Assembly: GCF_004115925.1 (NCBI RefSeq)
Contig: NZ_SDDX01000001.1
Coordinates: 186,001 to 250,000, forward strand
DNA length: 64,000 nucleotides
DNA from: Lelliottia nimipressuralis
GTDB taxonomy: Bacteria > Pseudomonadota > Gammaproteobacteria > Enterobacterales > Enterobacteriaceae
Direction: 5' to 3'
Shown: positions 28,649 to 36,957 of the stretch, one piece after another
Numbering within the stretch: the stretch's first letter is position 1
How the letters are laid out: every line of letters starts with the position of its first letter
Program-made: the position numbers and the translations under genes
Notes under the pieces: model-generated
Databases searched by the model: none
Seen by the model: only the letters and a program-made list of their open reading frames with translations
Told to the model about the DNA's origin: nothing

Positions 28649-29716
28649 ATGGTTGGGTCCTGTACTGGACAAGTTAAACATAACAACCGCAGCACCCGGC
28701 GCGGAGGCTCTGACTCCGGCAGCGATTTCTTCACCACAAAATTCTCCTCCCCAATACCTCAAAAGAACTTATCCGGCGTGCAGAACGGTGCGCGTAGCCG
28801 TTTTGCATCGTCATTCCAAAAGGCAAGCAAGGGCTTACAAGGAAGCCAAACCTCAGATGTTCGTGCGCATAATCGCGCCGCCAACGGCGCGTGTGATGAA
28901 TACCAACAACTCAAGGTGCTATCCATGGGAAGACAAAAAGCAGTGATCAAAGCTCGTCGCGAAGCAAAACGTGTGCTGAGACGGGATTCACGTAGCCATA
29001 AACAGCGTGAAGAAGAGTCGGTCACCTCGCTTGTGCAGATGAGTGGCGGCGTAGAAGCAATTGGCATGGCGCGAGACAGCCGTGATAACTCCCCAATTGC
29101 CGCCCGCAATGAAGCTCAGGCGCACTACCTGAATGCTATCGAGAGTAAACAGCTGATCTTCGCAACCGGTGAAGCCGGATGCGGGAAAACGTGGATAAGT
29201 GCTGCCAAGGCGGCGGAGGCTCTGATTCATAAGGATGTGGACAGAATTATCGTCACCCGTCCGGTATTGCAGGCCGATGAAGATCTCGGCTTCTTGCCCG
29301 GCGATATGTCAGAGAAGTTCGCCCCGTATTTCCGGCCTGTCTATGACGTGCTGGTGAAACGCCTGGGGGCTTCTTTTATGCAGTACTGCCTGCGACCAGA
29401 GATTGGTAAGGTGGAAATCGCGCCGTTCGCCTATATGCGCGGACGTACATTTGAAAATGCGGTCGTCATTCTCGACGAGGCTCAGAACGTGACCGCAGCG
29501 CAAATGAAGATGTTTTTAACGCGCCTCGGGGAAAACGTGACCGTTATCGTCAACGGCGATATCACCCAGTGCGACCTGCCGTCGGGTGTCAAATCGGGCC
29601 TGAGCGATGCGCTGGCACGTTTTGTGGAAGATGACATGGTTGGGGTGGTGCGTTTCAACAAAGATGATTGCGTACGCTCGGTTCTGTGCCAGCGCGCACT
29701 GCTTGCTTACGACTGA
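28649..29716 (+). CDS. phoH: Phosphate-starvation-inducible ATPase PhoH
   Basis: PhoH-family P-loop ATPase. From residue 93 (MGRQKAVIKARREAK) onward it carries the Walker A FATGEAGCGKTW and Walker B VVILDEAQN in a RecA-like fold; the cellular substrate is uncertain, and RNA-related roles are proposed for relatives. The full frame is 355 aa, close to the 354 aa of E. coli PhoH, and its ATG has GGAGA six bases upstream. The ATG at 28925 (AAGGTG upstream) would give a 263-aa form lacking the Ser/Arg-rich 92-residue extension. I keep the long form. A Pho box lies upstream. Confidence 0.9.
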   Translation: MVGSCTGQVKHNNRSTRRGGSDSGSDFFTTKFSSPIPQKNLSGVQNGARSRFASSFQKASKGLQGSQTSDVRAHNRAANGACDEYQQLKVLSMGRQKAVIKARREAKRVLRRDSRSHKQREEESVTSLVQMSGGVEAIGMARDSRDNSPIAARNEAQAHYLNAIESKQLIFATGEAGCGKTWISAAKAAEALIHKDVDRIIVTRPVLQADEDLGFLPGDMSEKFAPYFRPVYDVLVKRLGASFMQYCLRPEIGKVEIAPFAYMRGRTFENAVVILDEAQNVTAAQMKMFLTRLGENVTVIVNGDITQCDLPSGVKSGLSDALARFVEDDMVGVVRFNKDDCVRSVLCQRALLAYD

Positions 29717-29732
29717 ATTTGCTGCTGATGAC

Positions 29733-29759
29733 AAAGCCCGGGCAACCGGGCTTTGCTTT
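29733..29759 (+). terminator. Terminator of phoH
   Basis: AAAGCCCGG (29733-29741) pairs with CCGGGCTTT (29746-29754), then GCTTT. Confidence 0.8.
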
Positions 29760-29782
29760 CTGGGGAACCCAAACGACAGACG

Positions 29783-29810
29783 AAAAAAAAGCCCGCATTT
29801 TCATGCGAGC
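29783..29810 (-). terminator. Terminator of tRNA-Ser copy 1
   Basis: On the minus strand GCTCGCAT-GAAA-ATGCGGGC is followed by eight T. Confidence 0.9.
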
Positions 29811-29823
29811 TCTTCTCTAAATA

Positions 29824-29911
29824 TGGCGGTGAGAGAGGGGTTCGAACCCTCGATACGTTGCCGTATACACACTTTCCAGGCGTGCTCCTTCAGCCACTCG
29901 GACACCTCACC
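29824..29911 (-). tRNA. serX: tRNA-Ser(GGA), copy 1
   Basis: 88-nt class II tRNA with encoded CCA. On the minus strand it starts GGTGAGGTGTCCGAGTGGCT, has anticodon GGA in the context CCTGGAAAG, a long variable arm, and the TTCGAAC T-loop. It reads serine UCC/UCU codons. Identical in sequence to copy 2 at 31979-32066. Its promoter and terminator are listed separately. Confidence 0.97.
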
Positions 29912-29953
29912 GTATTGTTTCGCTGCCTGACCTCTCAGGGGCAACGGGGCGCT

Positions 29954-29982
29954 ACTATAGGGAGTTGCGCTAAAACGGTCAA
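29954..29982 (-). promoter_or_regulatory. Sigma-70 promoter of tRNA-Ser copy 1
   Basis: Minus strand TTGACC (29977-29982), exactly 17 bp, TATAGT (29954-29959), then a GC-rich AGCGCCCC discriminator typical of stable-RNA promoters. Confidence 0.8.
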
Positions 29983-30042
29983 GCAAATTTTATGCCCGAG
30001 TGGCTGTTCGGTTAAGCAATAATCACCTCTGCCGGTTTACGC

Positions 30043-30903
30043 TCACATCTGACCAAAACGACCGGAATTAAAATCACCGATCGCCTCTGCGATTTCGGTT
30101 TTGGTGTTCATCACGAACGGACCGTAACCGACAATCGGCTCGTTTAACGGCTCGCCGGACATCAGCAGCACTTTTGCGTCACGGGTGGCCTCAAGGTGCA
30201 GTTTATCCCCGCTCTGGCTCAGCACCACCAGCTGGGCTTCACCGGCTTCGGTGGTGCCATTCACTGTGATGCTGCCTTCGACCACCACCAGCGCCGTGCT
30301 CCAGCCATTCGGCTGGTTCAGGCTCAGGTGACCGCCCTGATGCAGGGCAATGTCCCATACGTTGAGGGGCGAGAAGGTGTGCGCTGGACCTTGTGTATCG
30401 CCATACTGACCGGCAATCACCCGCAGCTCGCCGCTGTTATCGGGCAGCGCCACGACCGGGATCGCCGCTTTGGTGATGCTCTGGTAGCCCGGAGTGGCCA
30501 TTTTGTGCTTCGCCGGAAGGTTGACCCACAGCTGCATCATCTTCAGCTCACCGCCCTGGCGCGAGAAGGCATCGGCGTGAAACTCTTCATGCAAAATGCC
30601 CGCACCGGCTGTCATCCATTGCACATCGCCCGGACCAATTACGCCACCTTTACCGGTTGAATCGCGATGCTCTACGTCGCCGGAATAGACAATGGTCACC
30701 GTTTCAAAGCCGCGATGGGGATGCTCACCCACACCGCGTTTCACGCCGTCGCCGGGGAAGACGTGCGGGCCTGCATAGTCCAGCAGCAGGAAAGGGCTGA
30801 GGGCTTCGCCGTGAGTCTGGTAAGAGAACATTGAGCGTACCGGGAAACCGTCGCCCACCCAGTGGGGACGCGGTGCGGTATAGACGCCAGTAACCTGTTT
30901 CAT
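30043..30903 (-). CDS. Pirin-family protein (bicupin)
   Basis: Cytosolic two-cupin protein of 286 aa related to YhhW/YhaK. The metal ligands of pirins are present: EHPHRGFETVT holds His-x-His at about 61-63, and GILHEEFH holds the His and Glu near 105. YhhW-type members show quercetin 2,3-dioxygenase activity in vitro; the natural role is uncertain. It is divergent from a LysR gene, recalling the yhaJ-yhaK pairing of E. coli. Both genes are bracketed by the two tRNA-Ser copies. A GGAG-type site precedes the ATG. Confidence 0.9.
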   Translation of the reverse strand: MKQVTGVYTAPRPHWVGDGFPVRSMFSYQTHGEALSPFLLLDYAGPHVFPGDGVKRGVGEHPHRGFETVTIVYSGDVEHRDSTGKGGVIGPGDVQWMTAGAGILHEEFHADAFSRQGGELKMMQLWVNLPAKHKMATPGYQSITKAAIPVVALPDNSGELRVIAGQYGDTQGPAHTFSPLNVWDIALHQGGHLSLNQPNGWSTALVVVEGSITVNGTTEAGEAQLVVLSQSGDKLHLEATRDAKVLLMSGEPLNEPIVGYGPFVMNTKTEIAEAIGDFNSGRFGQM

Positions 30904-31014
30904 GTTTTTCTCCTGCTGTTCGGTTGATGTGTATTAGCTTATATTCGACATTAATAACCCGGTAGAGTGTGAAATTAATACTCACTGTTCCATAAACAGG
31001 ACGATGGAGGCGAA

Positions 31015-31920
31015 ATGCAGGATCTCAATGATTTTGCGTGGTTTGTGAAAGTGGTGGACCACGGCGGATTTGCCGCAGCAGGGCGGGCCTGTGATTTACC
31101 AAAATCCCGCCTCAGCCGTCGTATTGCGCAGCTTGAGGAGCGGCTGGGCGTGCGATTAATACAGCGCACCACGCGGCAGTTTACGGTCACCGACATCGGC
31201 CATACCTTTTATCAGCACTGCAAAGCGATGCTGGTCGAAGCCGAGGCGGCGCAGGAGGCCGTCGCCGCTCTACAGGCAGAGCCGCGCGGAATGGTGCGCA
31301 TAACCTGTCCGGTTACGCTGCTGCATGTCCATATTGGCCCGATGCTGGCGCGATTTATGGTCCGCTATCCGGGCGTGAATCTGCAGCTGGAAGCCACCAA
31401 CCGGCGCGTGGATGTGGTGGCGGAGGGGATTGATGTGGCAATTCGCGTAAGGCCACGGCCTTTTGACGATAGCGATCTGGTCTTGCGTGTGCTCGCCGAT
31501 CGCGGTCACTGTCTAGTGGCGAGCCCGCAGCTGATTGAACGGCTGGGTACACCGACAGCGCCTGCTGAACTCAGCCAGTGGCCCGGACTGAGCATGGGGG
31601 CGGGCAAGCAGGTTCACAAATGGGCGCTGACCGGGCCTGCGGGCGCGAAGGCGGAGATCCACTTTACGCCGCGTTATATCACCTCCGATATGCTGGCGCT
31701 GCGCGAAGCGGCATCGGCTGGCGTCGGCGTGGTCCAGTTGCCTGTTTTAATGGTCAAGGAGCAGCTGGCGCGCGGTGAGCTGGTCAGGGTACTGAGCGAG
31801 TGGGAGCCGCAGCGGGAAGTCATTCACGCCGTGTATCCTTCGCGGCGCGGACTGTTGCCTTCTGTGCGCACGCTGGTGGATTTTCTGGCCGAAGAATACG
31901 CGCGGATTGTCGAAGAGTAG
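31015..31920 (+). CDS. LysR-family transcriptional regulator
   Basis: LysR-type regulator of 301 aa. The winged helix-turn-helix spans about 1-60 (MQDLNDFAWFVKVVDHGGFAAAGR), and the periplasmic-binding-like effector domain about 88-295. It is divergent from the pirin gene 111 bp away and probably controls it; the gap contains two ATTAATA boxes (near 30950 and 30971). ATGGAGGCGAA precedes the start. The TAG stop directly abuts the second copy of the tRNA-Ser repeat. Effector unknown. Confidence 0.9.
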   Translation: MQDLNDFAWFVKVVDHGGFAAAGRACDLPKSRLSRRIAQLEERLGVRLIQRTTRQFTVTDIGHTFYQHCKAMLVEAEAAQEAVAALQAEPRGMVRITCPVTLLHVHIGPMLARFMVRYPGVNLQLEATNRRVDVVAEGIDVAIRVRPRPFDDSDLVLRVLADRGHCLVASPQLIERLGTPTAPAELSQWPGLSMGAGKQVHKWALTGPAGAKAEIHFTPRYITSDMLALREAASAGVGVVQLPVLMVKEQLARGELVRVLSEWEPQREVIHAVYPSRRGLLPSVRTLVDFLAEEYARIVEE

Positions 31921-31936
31921 ACCCAAACGACAGACG

Positions 31937-31965
31937 AAAAAAAAAGCCCGCATTTTCATGCGAGC
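31937..31965 (-). terminator. Terminator of tRNA-Ser copy 2
   Basis: Same hairpin as copy 1 with nine T on the minus strand. Confidence 0.9.
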
Positions 31966-31978
31966 TCTTCTTCAAATA

Positions 31979-32066
31979 TGGCGGTGAGAGAGGGGTTCGA
32001 ACCCTCGATACGTTGCCGTATACACACTTTCCAGGCGTGCTCCTTCAGCCACTCGGACACCTCACC
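31979..32066 (-). tRNA. serX: tRNA-Ser(GGA), copy 2
   Basis: Identical to copy 1 over all 88 nt, with anticodon GGA and encoded CCA. This copy stands next to ghrA, where E. coli carries its single serX, so by position it is the better orthologue. Confidence 0.97.
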
Positions 32067-32100
32067 GTATTGTCATCCCGTTGTTGCTGGGACGGGCGCT

Positions 32101-32129
32101 AATGTAAGTAAAAGGGGCATCGCCGTCAA
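32101..32129 (-). promoter_or_regulatory. Sigma-70 promoter of tRNA-Ser copy 2
   Basis: Minus strand TTGACG (32124-32129), 17 bp, TACATT (32101-32106), then AGCGCCC. The core differs from the copy 1 promoter, but the discriminator is shared. Confidence 0.75.
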
Positions 32130-32298
32130 TCAACTTTTTCAGTTATTTGGCGTGTTTAGATAAAGTTTCAGCAATGTGATTCCTGAATGTGCTGAAAGCG
32201 CTTTTTTTATCATCAACACACCCTGCGCAATATTTGTTATCCTGATAATCCTCTTGAAAACACATATAAAACATCGCAATAAAAAGCAGGAGTCATTT

Positions 32299-33237
32299 AT
32301 GGATATCATCTTTTACCACCCGACGTTTGATACCCCTTACTGGATTAAGGCGCTGTCGACAGCCATTCCGGGCGCGCGCGTGCGTGAATGGAAGCGGGGC
32401 GACAACGAACATGCGGATTATGCGCTCGTCTGGCATCCGCCGGTGGAGATGTTGCAGGGGCGCAATCTGAAAGCGGTCTTTGCCCTCGGCGCGGGCGTGG
32501 ATTCCATCCTGAGCAAATTAAAAGCGCATCCGGAAATGTTGCCAGAACATATTCCCCTGTTCCGCCTCGAAGATACCGGTATGGGCCAGCAAATGCAGGA
32601 ATACGCGGTGAGCCAGGTTCTGCACTGGTTCCGCCGTTTTGACGACTATCATGCGCTGAAGCAGCAATCGCGCTGGGAACCGTTAGCCGATTATCAGCGC
32701 GAAGATTTTACCGTCGGGCTGTTGGGTGCGGGCGTGCTGGGTTCAAAAGTGGCTGAAGCCCTCGCGCCGTGGGGATTCCCGCTGCGCTGCTGGAGTCGCA
32801 CGCGCAAGACGTATCCTGGCGTGGAGAGCTTTGCCGGTCATGACGAACTGCCAGCCTTCCTGAAAGGGACGCGCGTGCTGATCAACCTGCTGCCAAATAC
32901 GGCAGAGACGGTCGGGATTATCAATCAGGATCTGCTGAACCAACTGCCGGATCAAAGCTATGTGATGAACCTGGCGCGCGGCGTGCATCTGGTGGAAGCG
33001 GATCTGCTTAAAGCGCTCGACAGCGGTAAGCTGAAAGGGGCGATGCTGGATGTCTACAGCCGTGAACCGTTGCCGGAAGAGAGCCCGCTGTGGGCGCATC
33101 CGCGCGTGGCGATGACGCCGCATATTGCCGCAGTCACCCGCCCGGCAGAAGCCGTGGATTACATTGCCCGCACGATAGCGCTGCTGGAGCAGGGGAAAGC
33201 CGCGACCGGACAGGTCGACAGGCAGCGAGGCTACTAA
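32299..33237 (+). CDS. ghrA: Glyoxylate/hydroxypyruvate reductase A
   Basis: NADPH-dependent 2-hydroxyacid dehydrogenase of 312 aa, the E. coli length. It reduces glyoxylate to glycolate and hydroxypyruvate to glycerate in the cytosol. The Rossmann motif [20 protein letters not shown] lies near 141-160, catalytic Arg in [10 protein letters not shown] and His in [10 protein letters not shown]. The start at 32299 follows AGGAG; the longer frame from 32176 has no support. A terminator follows at once. Confidence 0.95.
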   Translation: MDIIFYHPTFDTPYWIKALSTAIPGARVREWKRGDNEHADYALVWHPPVEMLQGRNLKAVFALGAGVDSILSKLKAHPEMLPEHIPLFRLEDTGMGQQMQEYAVSQVLHWFRRFDDYHALKQQSRWEPLADYQREDFTVGLLGAGVLGSKVAEALAPWGFPLRCWSRTRKTYPGVESFAGHDELPAFLKGTRVLINLLPNTAETVGIINQDLLNQLPDQSYVMNLARGVHLVEADLLKALDSGKLKGAMLDVYSREPLPEESPLWAHPRVAMTPHIAAVTRPAEAVDYIARTIALLEQGKAATGQVDRQRGY

Positions 33238-33241
33238 CCGC

Positions 33242-33265
33242 AACCCGGCTTTTGCCGGGTTTTTG
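33242..33265 (+). terminator. Terminator of ghrA
   Basis: AACCCGGC-TTTT-GCCGGGTT followed by TTT. Confidence 0.9.
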
Positions 33266-33322
33266 CTGATATTCGCCGGGTATACCTGCTATCCTTGGGG
33301 TAAAACATCAGAGGAGAGAGAG

Positions 33323-34060
33323 ATGTATCCCGTAGACCTGCATATGCACACCGTCGCCAGCACCCACGCGTACAGCACCCTTCATGACTACATCGCGCAA
33401 GCCAAACTGAGAGGGATTACGCTTTTTGCGATCACCGATCACGGCCCGGATATGGCTGATGCGCCGCACTACTGGCACTTTGTAAATATGCGCATCTGGC
33501 CTCGTCTGGTGGATGGCGTCGGGATACTGCGCGGCATCGAGGCGAACATTAAAAACACGGACGGCGAGATCGACTGTACTGGCCCGATGCTGACCTCTCT
33601 GGATCTGATTATCGCCGGTTTTCATGAACCGGTGTTTGCTCCTCAGGATAAAGAGACCCACACTCAGGCGATGATCGCGACGATTGCCAGCGGCAACGTC
33701 CACATTATCAGCCACCCTGGCAACCCGAAATTCCCAATCGACATTCAGGCGGTCGCCCAGGCGGCGGCAAAACACCGCGTGGCACTGGAAATCAATAACT
33801 CCTCCTTTACCCACTCGCGCATTGGCAGTGAAGCCAACTGTCGTGCAGTGGCGGCGGCGGTGCGTGATGCTGGCGGAATGGTGGCGCTGGGCTCTGATTC
33901 CCACACCGCCTTTACGCTGGGGGAATTTGGCGAGTGCCGGAAAGTGTTAGATGAAGTCGGGTTCCCGGAAGAGCGTATTCTTAACGTTACCCCGCGTCGG
34001 ATGCTGGATTTCCTCGAATCGCGTGGCATGCCACCGATCGCTGAATTTGCTGAACTTTAA
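33323..34060 (+). CDS. ycdX: PHP-domain phosphatase YcdX
   Basis: Trinuclear zinc phosphatase of the PHP family, 245 aa. Metal ligands appear in order: HMHTVAS (7-13), ITDHG, the Glu in RGIEANI, FHEPV, ISHPGNP and GSDSHT. The E. coli protein is linked to swarming motility. The start at 33323 is preceded by GAGGAGAGAGAG. It probably forms an operon with ycdY and ycdZ; its partner YcdY is 20 bp downstream. Confidence 0.94.
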   Translation: MYPVDLHMHTVASTHAYSTLHDYIAQAKLRGITLFAITDHGPDMADAPHYWHFVNMRIWPRLVDGVGILRGIEANIKNTDGEIDCTGPMLTSLDLIIAGFHEPVFAPQDKETHTQAMIATIASGNVHIISHPGNPKFPIDIQAVAQAAAKHRVALEINNSSFTHSRIGSEANCRAVAAAVRDAGGMVALGSDSHTAFTLGEFGECRKVLDEVGFPEERILNVTPRRMLDFLESRGMPPIAEFAEL

Positions 34061-34080
34061 TACAGTCATGGAATAAATAA

Positions 34081-34635
34081 ATGAACGAGTTTTCAATCCT
34101 TTGCCGCGTACTGGGCACCTTGTACTATCGCCAGCCGCAAGATCCGCTGCTGGTTCCGCTCTTTACGCTGATTCGCGAAGGTAAGCTCGCGGACAACTGG
34201 CCGCTGGAGCAGGACGAGCTACTGAAACGCCTGCAAAAGAGCTGCGATATGCAGCAGATTTCGGCGGATTATAACGCCCTGTTTGTGGGCGAAGAGGGGC
34301 GCGTTTCTCCGTATCGCTCTTCCTGGGAAGAGGGGGCGACGGAATCTGAAGTGCGCGCGTTCCTCTCCGAGCGCGGTATGCCCCTGAGCGATGCGCCTGC
34401 CGACCATATCGGCACGCTGCTGCTGGCGGCCTCGTGGATTGAAGATCACGCCGGTGACGATGAAAGCGAAGCTCTGGAAACGCTTTTTGGCGATTACATT
34501 CTCCCCTGGTGCGGTGCTTTCCTCGGTAAGATTGAAGCCCACGCCACGTCTCCTTTCTGGCGCACCTTGGCACCGCTGACCCGTGAAGCGATCTCGGCCA
34601 TGTGGGACGAATTACAGGAAGAGAACGAAGAGTGA
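34081..34635 (+). CDS. ycdY: TorD-family chaperone YcdY
   Basis: All-helical cytosolic chaperone of 184 aa in the TorD/DmsD/NarJ family. YRSSWEEG and the acidic C-terminal tail match the family and E. coli YcdY, which activates YcdX by helping zinc loading. The DHIGTLLLAASW region is the usual core helix. Second gene of ycdXYZ. Confidence 0.93.
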   Translation: MNEFSILCRVLGTLYYRQPQDPLLVPLFTLIREGKLADNWPLEQDELLKRLQKSCDMQQISADYNALFVGEEGRVSPYRSSWEEGATESEVRAFLSERGMPLSDAPADHIGTLLLAASWIEDHAGDDESEALETLFGDYILPWCGAFLGKIEAHATSPFWRTLAPLTREAISAMWDELQEENEE

Positions 34636-34731
34636 TTTAAATCACATATTCAATGTAACGATACATTTTGATTTGAACAAAATGTGCTCGTGATCTCATT
34701 TCACTGGCGCGTATCTGATAAGATGCGCGCC

Positions 34732-35217
34732 ATGAATATATTACTTTCCATTGCCATTACGACAGGGATCCTCTCCGGAATCTGGGGATGGGTTGCCGTG
34801 TCTTTGGGACTGCTCAGCTGGGCGGGTTTCCTCGGCTGTACCGCCTACTTCGCCTGTCCGCAGGGCGGACTGAAAGGGCTGTTTATCTCGGGCTGCACCA
34901 TGATGAGCGGCGTTGTCTGGGCATTGATAATCATGCACGGCAGCGCGCTTGCGCCGCATCTTGAGATCGTCGGCTATATGATGACTGGCGTGGTGGCTTT
35001 TTTGATGTGCATTCAGGCAAAACACCTGCTGCTCTCTTTTGTTCCTGGAACTTTCATTGGCGCATGCGCGACCTTTGCCGGGCAGGGCGACTGGAAAATG
35101 ATTATCCCGTCGCTCCTTCTGGGACTGGTGTTTGGCTACGCGATGAAAAACAGCGGGCTGTGGCTGGCGGCCCGGCGAGAGCGGGCGCAGGAAAACGGCA
35201 CGGTATTGAGCAAATAA
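34732..35217 (+). CDS. ycdZ: DUF1097 inner-membrane protein YcdZ
   Basis: Polytopic inner-membrane protein of about 161 aa with five hydrophobic segments. MNILLSIAITTGILSGIWGW and GTFIGACATFAGQGDWK match E. coli YcdZ. Function unknown. The start at 34732 is by homology; there is no good ribosome-binding site, and in-frame ATGs at 34723 and 34684 remain possible. It ends in a terminator shared with convergent csgG. Confidence 0.87.
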   Translation: MNILLSIAITTGILSGIWGWVAVSLGLLSWAGFLGCTAYFACPQGGLKGLFISGCTMMSGVVWALIIMHGSALAPHLEIVGYMMTGVVAFLMCIQAKHLLLSFVPGTFIGACATFAGQGDWKMIIPSLLLGLVFGYAMKNSGLWLAARRERAQENGTVLSK

Positions 35218-35246
35218 AAAAGCGAGGCCTTAGCGCCTCGCTTTTT
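35215..35246. terminator. Bidirectional terminator between ycdZ and csgG
   Basis: GCGAGGC (35222-35228) and GCCTCGC (35235-35241), flanked by an A-run before and TTTTT after, so it works on both strands. Confidence 0.92.
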
Positions 35247-35262
35247 CGTTGTGCTTTCTGAA

Positions 35263-36096
35263 TCAGGATTCTGGAGGCACCGACATTTCGCGGTATTTCA
35301 CCAGGACCTCATTTTTCACGTCATTTTTATTCTGCAGATCCCACAGTCCACGATCGATCCCGTCGTTAATCAGGAAAATAACCCCTGTTTCGATGGCCGA
35401 CATCAGACACATCATCACCGGTTCATTCGAGGTGTAGCCGATTTCACCTTCCAGCAGACGCTGGTAGTCGATGAAGCGGAAGACACCGGCCTGAACTTCA
35501 TAGGAGAGAATCGTTTTGCTGGTGGTGACCGATGATAGCACTTCACCGGTGCTCACGTTAACCACGCGCAGGTTGACGGCAATCTGGTCGAGCTGGTACT
35601 GCGTGTCCGCCCCAATACCGAAATAACGCGCCCCGACACCGCCCGATTTCACGTTACTTTCGTAGCCGATAATCGAGCCTTCAACCATAACGTTTGCGGC
35701 AACCAGCGACTGCAACGGTACGCGGTTATTAACCTCAACGGTGCCGTTTTCCTGAGCCGCACGAATGATTTTGCGTTCGTTCAGCAGGTTTTGCAGCCCC
35801 TGGCGTTCCAGAGGAATAAACCAGCGTGAATCCTTGAGCGCAGTCACCAGCATGGCGGTGGCACTTTGTGGAACAGCCGTCGAGAAGTTACTTGCCGGAT
35901 ACGGTTTGAACTGGCCCGTTTCATCCTGAATATTATAAACCGAGACAAATATCTTACCGGTCGGTGCCGGCAGATGCGTCAGGTCGCGATAGCTTTGCGC
36001 CCGGGGCATCAGCGTGGGTTTAGCGGCTTCTTTAGGTGGAGCAGTTAAACAACCGCTCAATAAGCACACTGCAACAAGAATCAGTAAGCGCTGCAT
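35263..36096 (-). CDS. csgG: Curli secretion channel CsgG
   Basis: Outer-membrane lipoprotein of 277 aa. Nine copies form the pore that exports CsgA and CsgB. The lipobox LLSGC gives acylated Cys 16, followed by LTAPPKEAAKPTLMPRAQSY and a constriction-loop segment at about 62-71. Length and sequence match E. coli. Last gene of csgDEFG. Confidence 0.97.
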   Translation of the reverse strand: MQRLLILVAVCLLSGCLTAPPKEAAKPTLMPRAQSYRDLTHLPAPTGKIFVSVYNIQDETGQFKPYPASNFSTAVPQSATAMLVTALKDSRWFIPLERQGLQNLLNERKIIRAAQENGTVEVNNRVPLQSLVAANVMVEGSIIGYESNVKSGGVGARYFGIGADTQYQLDQIAVNLRVVNVSTGEVLSSVTTSKTILSYEVQAGVFRFIDYQRLLEGEIGYTSNEPVMMCLMSAIETGVIFLINDGIDRGLWDLQNKNDVKNEVLVKYREMSVPPES

Positions 36097-36122
36097 GATT
36101 GTTGTCCTTATTTCGTGGTTGT

Positions 36123-36539
36123 TTAAAAATCAGTTGAATCGGTTGCGAGACCCGATACCTGAATGGTGGACGTTTTGCCCGTTTTCCGGTCGGTCACATT
36201 CAGCTGCAGTTGCCCGTCTTTATTGGCTATATCGACAATAAAATCGTTGGTCACCATGCGGCCTGGTTTGCCGGTATTAATATTCGTGAGCAAGCCACCT
36301 AATATTTGCGACTGAATAGCCTGAGTGAAGTTATCCAGTGCAGACGGTGTTTCAATACCAAAATCATCGTTATAGCTGGGGTCTTTATAGGAGTTTTGGG
36401 CCTGGGCTTCATTGAGCATAAAAGCCCCGTTATTTGGATTGCCACCAAAGTTTGGGTTACGGAACTGGAAAGTCATATTCCCGGCCCAGCTTAACGGTGC
36501 AATCAGCATTAACGAAATCACTGTGTGTGCGAGACGCAT
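36123..36539 (-). CDS. csgF: Curli assembly factor CsgF
   Basis: Periplasmic/surface protein of 138 aa with a 19-residue signal peptide (ending SWA). The mature N-terminus [19 protein letters not shown] inserts into the CsgG pore and couples it to CsgB nucleation. Third gene of the csgDEFG operon, 25 bp after csgE. Confidence 0.97.
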   Translation of the reverse strand: MRLAHTVISLMLIAPLSWAGNMTFQFRNPNFGGNPNNGAFMLNEAQAQNSYKDPSYNDDFGIETPSALDNFTQAIQSQILGGLLTNINTGKPGRMVTNDFIVDIANKDGQLQLNVTDRKTGKTSTIQVSGLATDSTDF

Positions 36540-36563
36540 TACAGCCTCCGGAGATTAATATCG

Positions 36564-36953
36564 CTAGAATTCATCTTTTGCTAAATCGCCAGTGCTCAGC
36601 AGAGCCTTATCGATTTGCAGACGATTTACCGCTTCTTCAGTTTGTGCCAGTGCAAAACTGATGTTTTTGTCAAAGTCTCTTTTCGTTGGGAATAAAAATG
36701 TCTGGTACACCACGTCCTGATTAACCGTTATGGTGATCCAGCTTCCCCATCGAGCACTGGGCCGCTCATTGATTGTTAAGTTGCCAGGATAATCACTTTC
36801 CCATTTGTCGCTAAATGCCCGATAAAAATCGTGGCCGATAGATGAGACGGTGTGGTCAGTTAATAATCCGGGCACTTCCACTTCAACAGCGTGAAGATTT
36901 CCGGCAGCGAGCAGAAAGCCGACTGCCGCGATCCAACTCGACGTGCGTTTCAT
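36564..36953 (-). CDS. csgE: Curli export specificity protein CsgE
   Basis: Periplasmic protein of 129 aa with a signal peptide of about 22 residues. Nine copies cap the periplasmic face of CsgG and select curli subunits. [21 protein letters not shown] and the C-terminal match E. coli CsgE. Four bases downstream of csgD. Confidence 0.96.
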   Translation of the reverse strand: MKRTSSWIAAVGFLLAAGNLHAVEVEVPGLLTDHTVSSIGHDFYRAFSDKWESDYPGNLTINERPSARWGSWITITVNQDVVYQTFLFPTKRDFDKNISFALAQTEEAVNRLQIDKALLSTGDLAKDEF

Positions 36954-36957
36954 GTTA

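Larger units (their letters stand above)
29767..29918. repeat. Direct repeat copy 1 (tRNA-Ser plus terminator unit)
   Basis: About 152 bp running from ACCCAAACGACAGACG through the terminator and tRNA gene to CGTATTGT. It recurs in the same orientation at 31921-32073. Differences between copies are confined to one A in the poly-A tract and a few bases (TCTCTAAA versus TCTTCAAA) between terminator and tRNA. Confidence 0.93.
31921..32073. repeat. Direct repeat copy 2 (tRNA-Ser plus terminator unit)
   Basis: Second copy of the unit at 29767-29918, same orientation, 153 bp. It begins at the base after the LysR stop codon. Confidence 0.93.

Noticed and set aside
28620-28946. 108-aa ORF overlapping the phoH 5' part
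   Set aside because: Out of frame with PhoH and without domain or ribosome-binding support.
29994-30018. CCGAGTGGCTG near a tRNA-Ser gene, resembling a tRNA D-arm fragment or an attachment-site footprint
   Set aside because: Only 11 bases match, in opposite orientation, and no integrase gene is present; chance or a decayed fragment cannot be told apart.
29767-32073. Integrative element at the tRNA-Ser gene
   Set aside because: No integrase, excisionase or phage gene lies between the repeats, and the repeat includes the whole tRNA and its terminator rather than a 3'-end attachment core.
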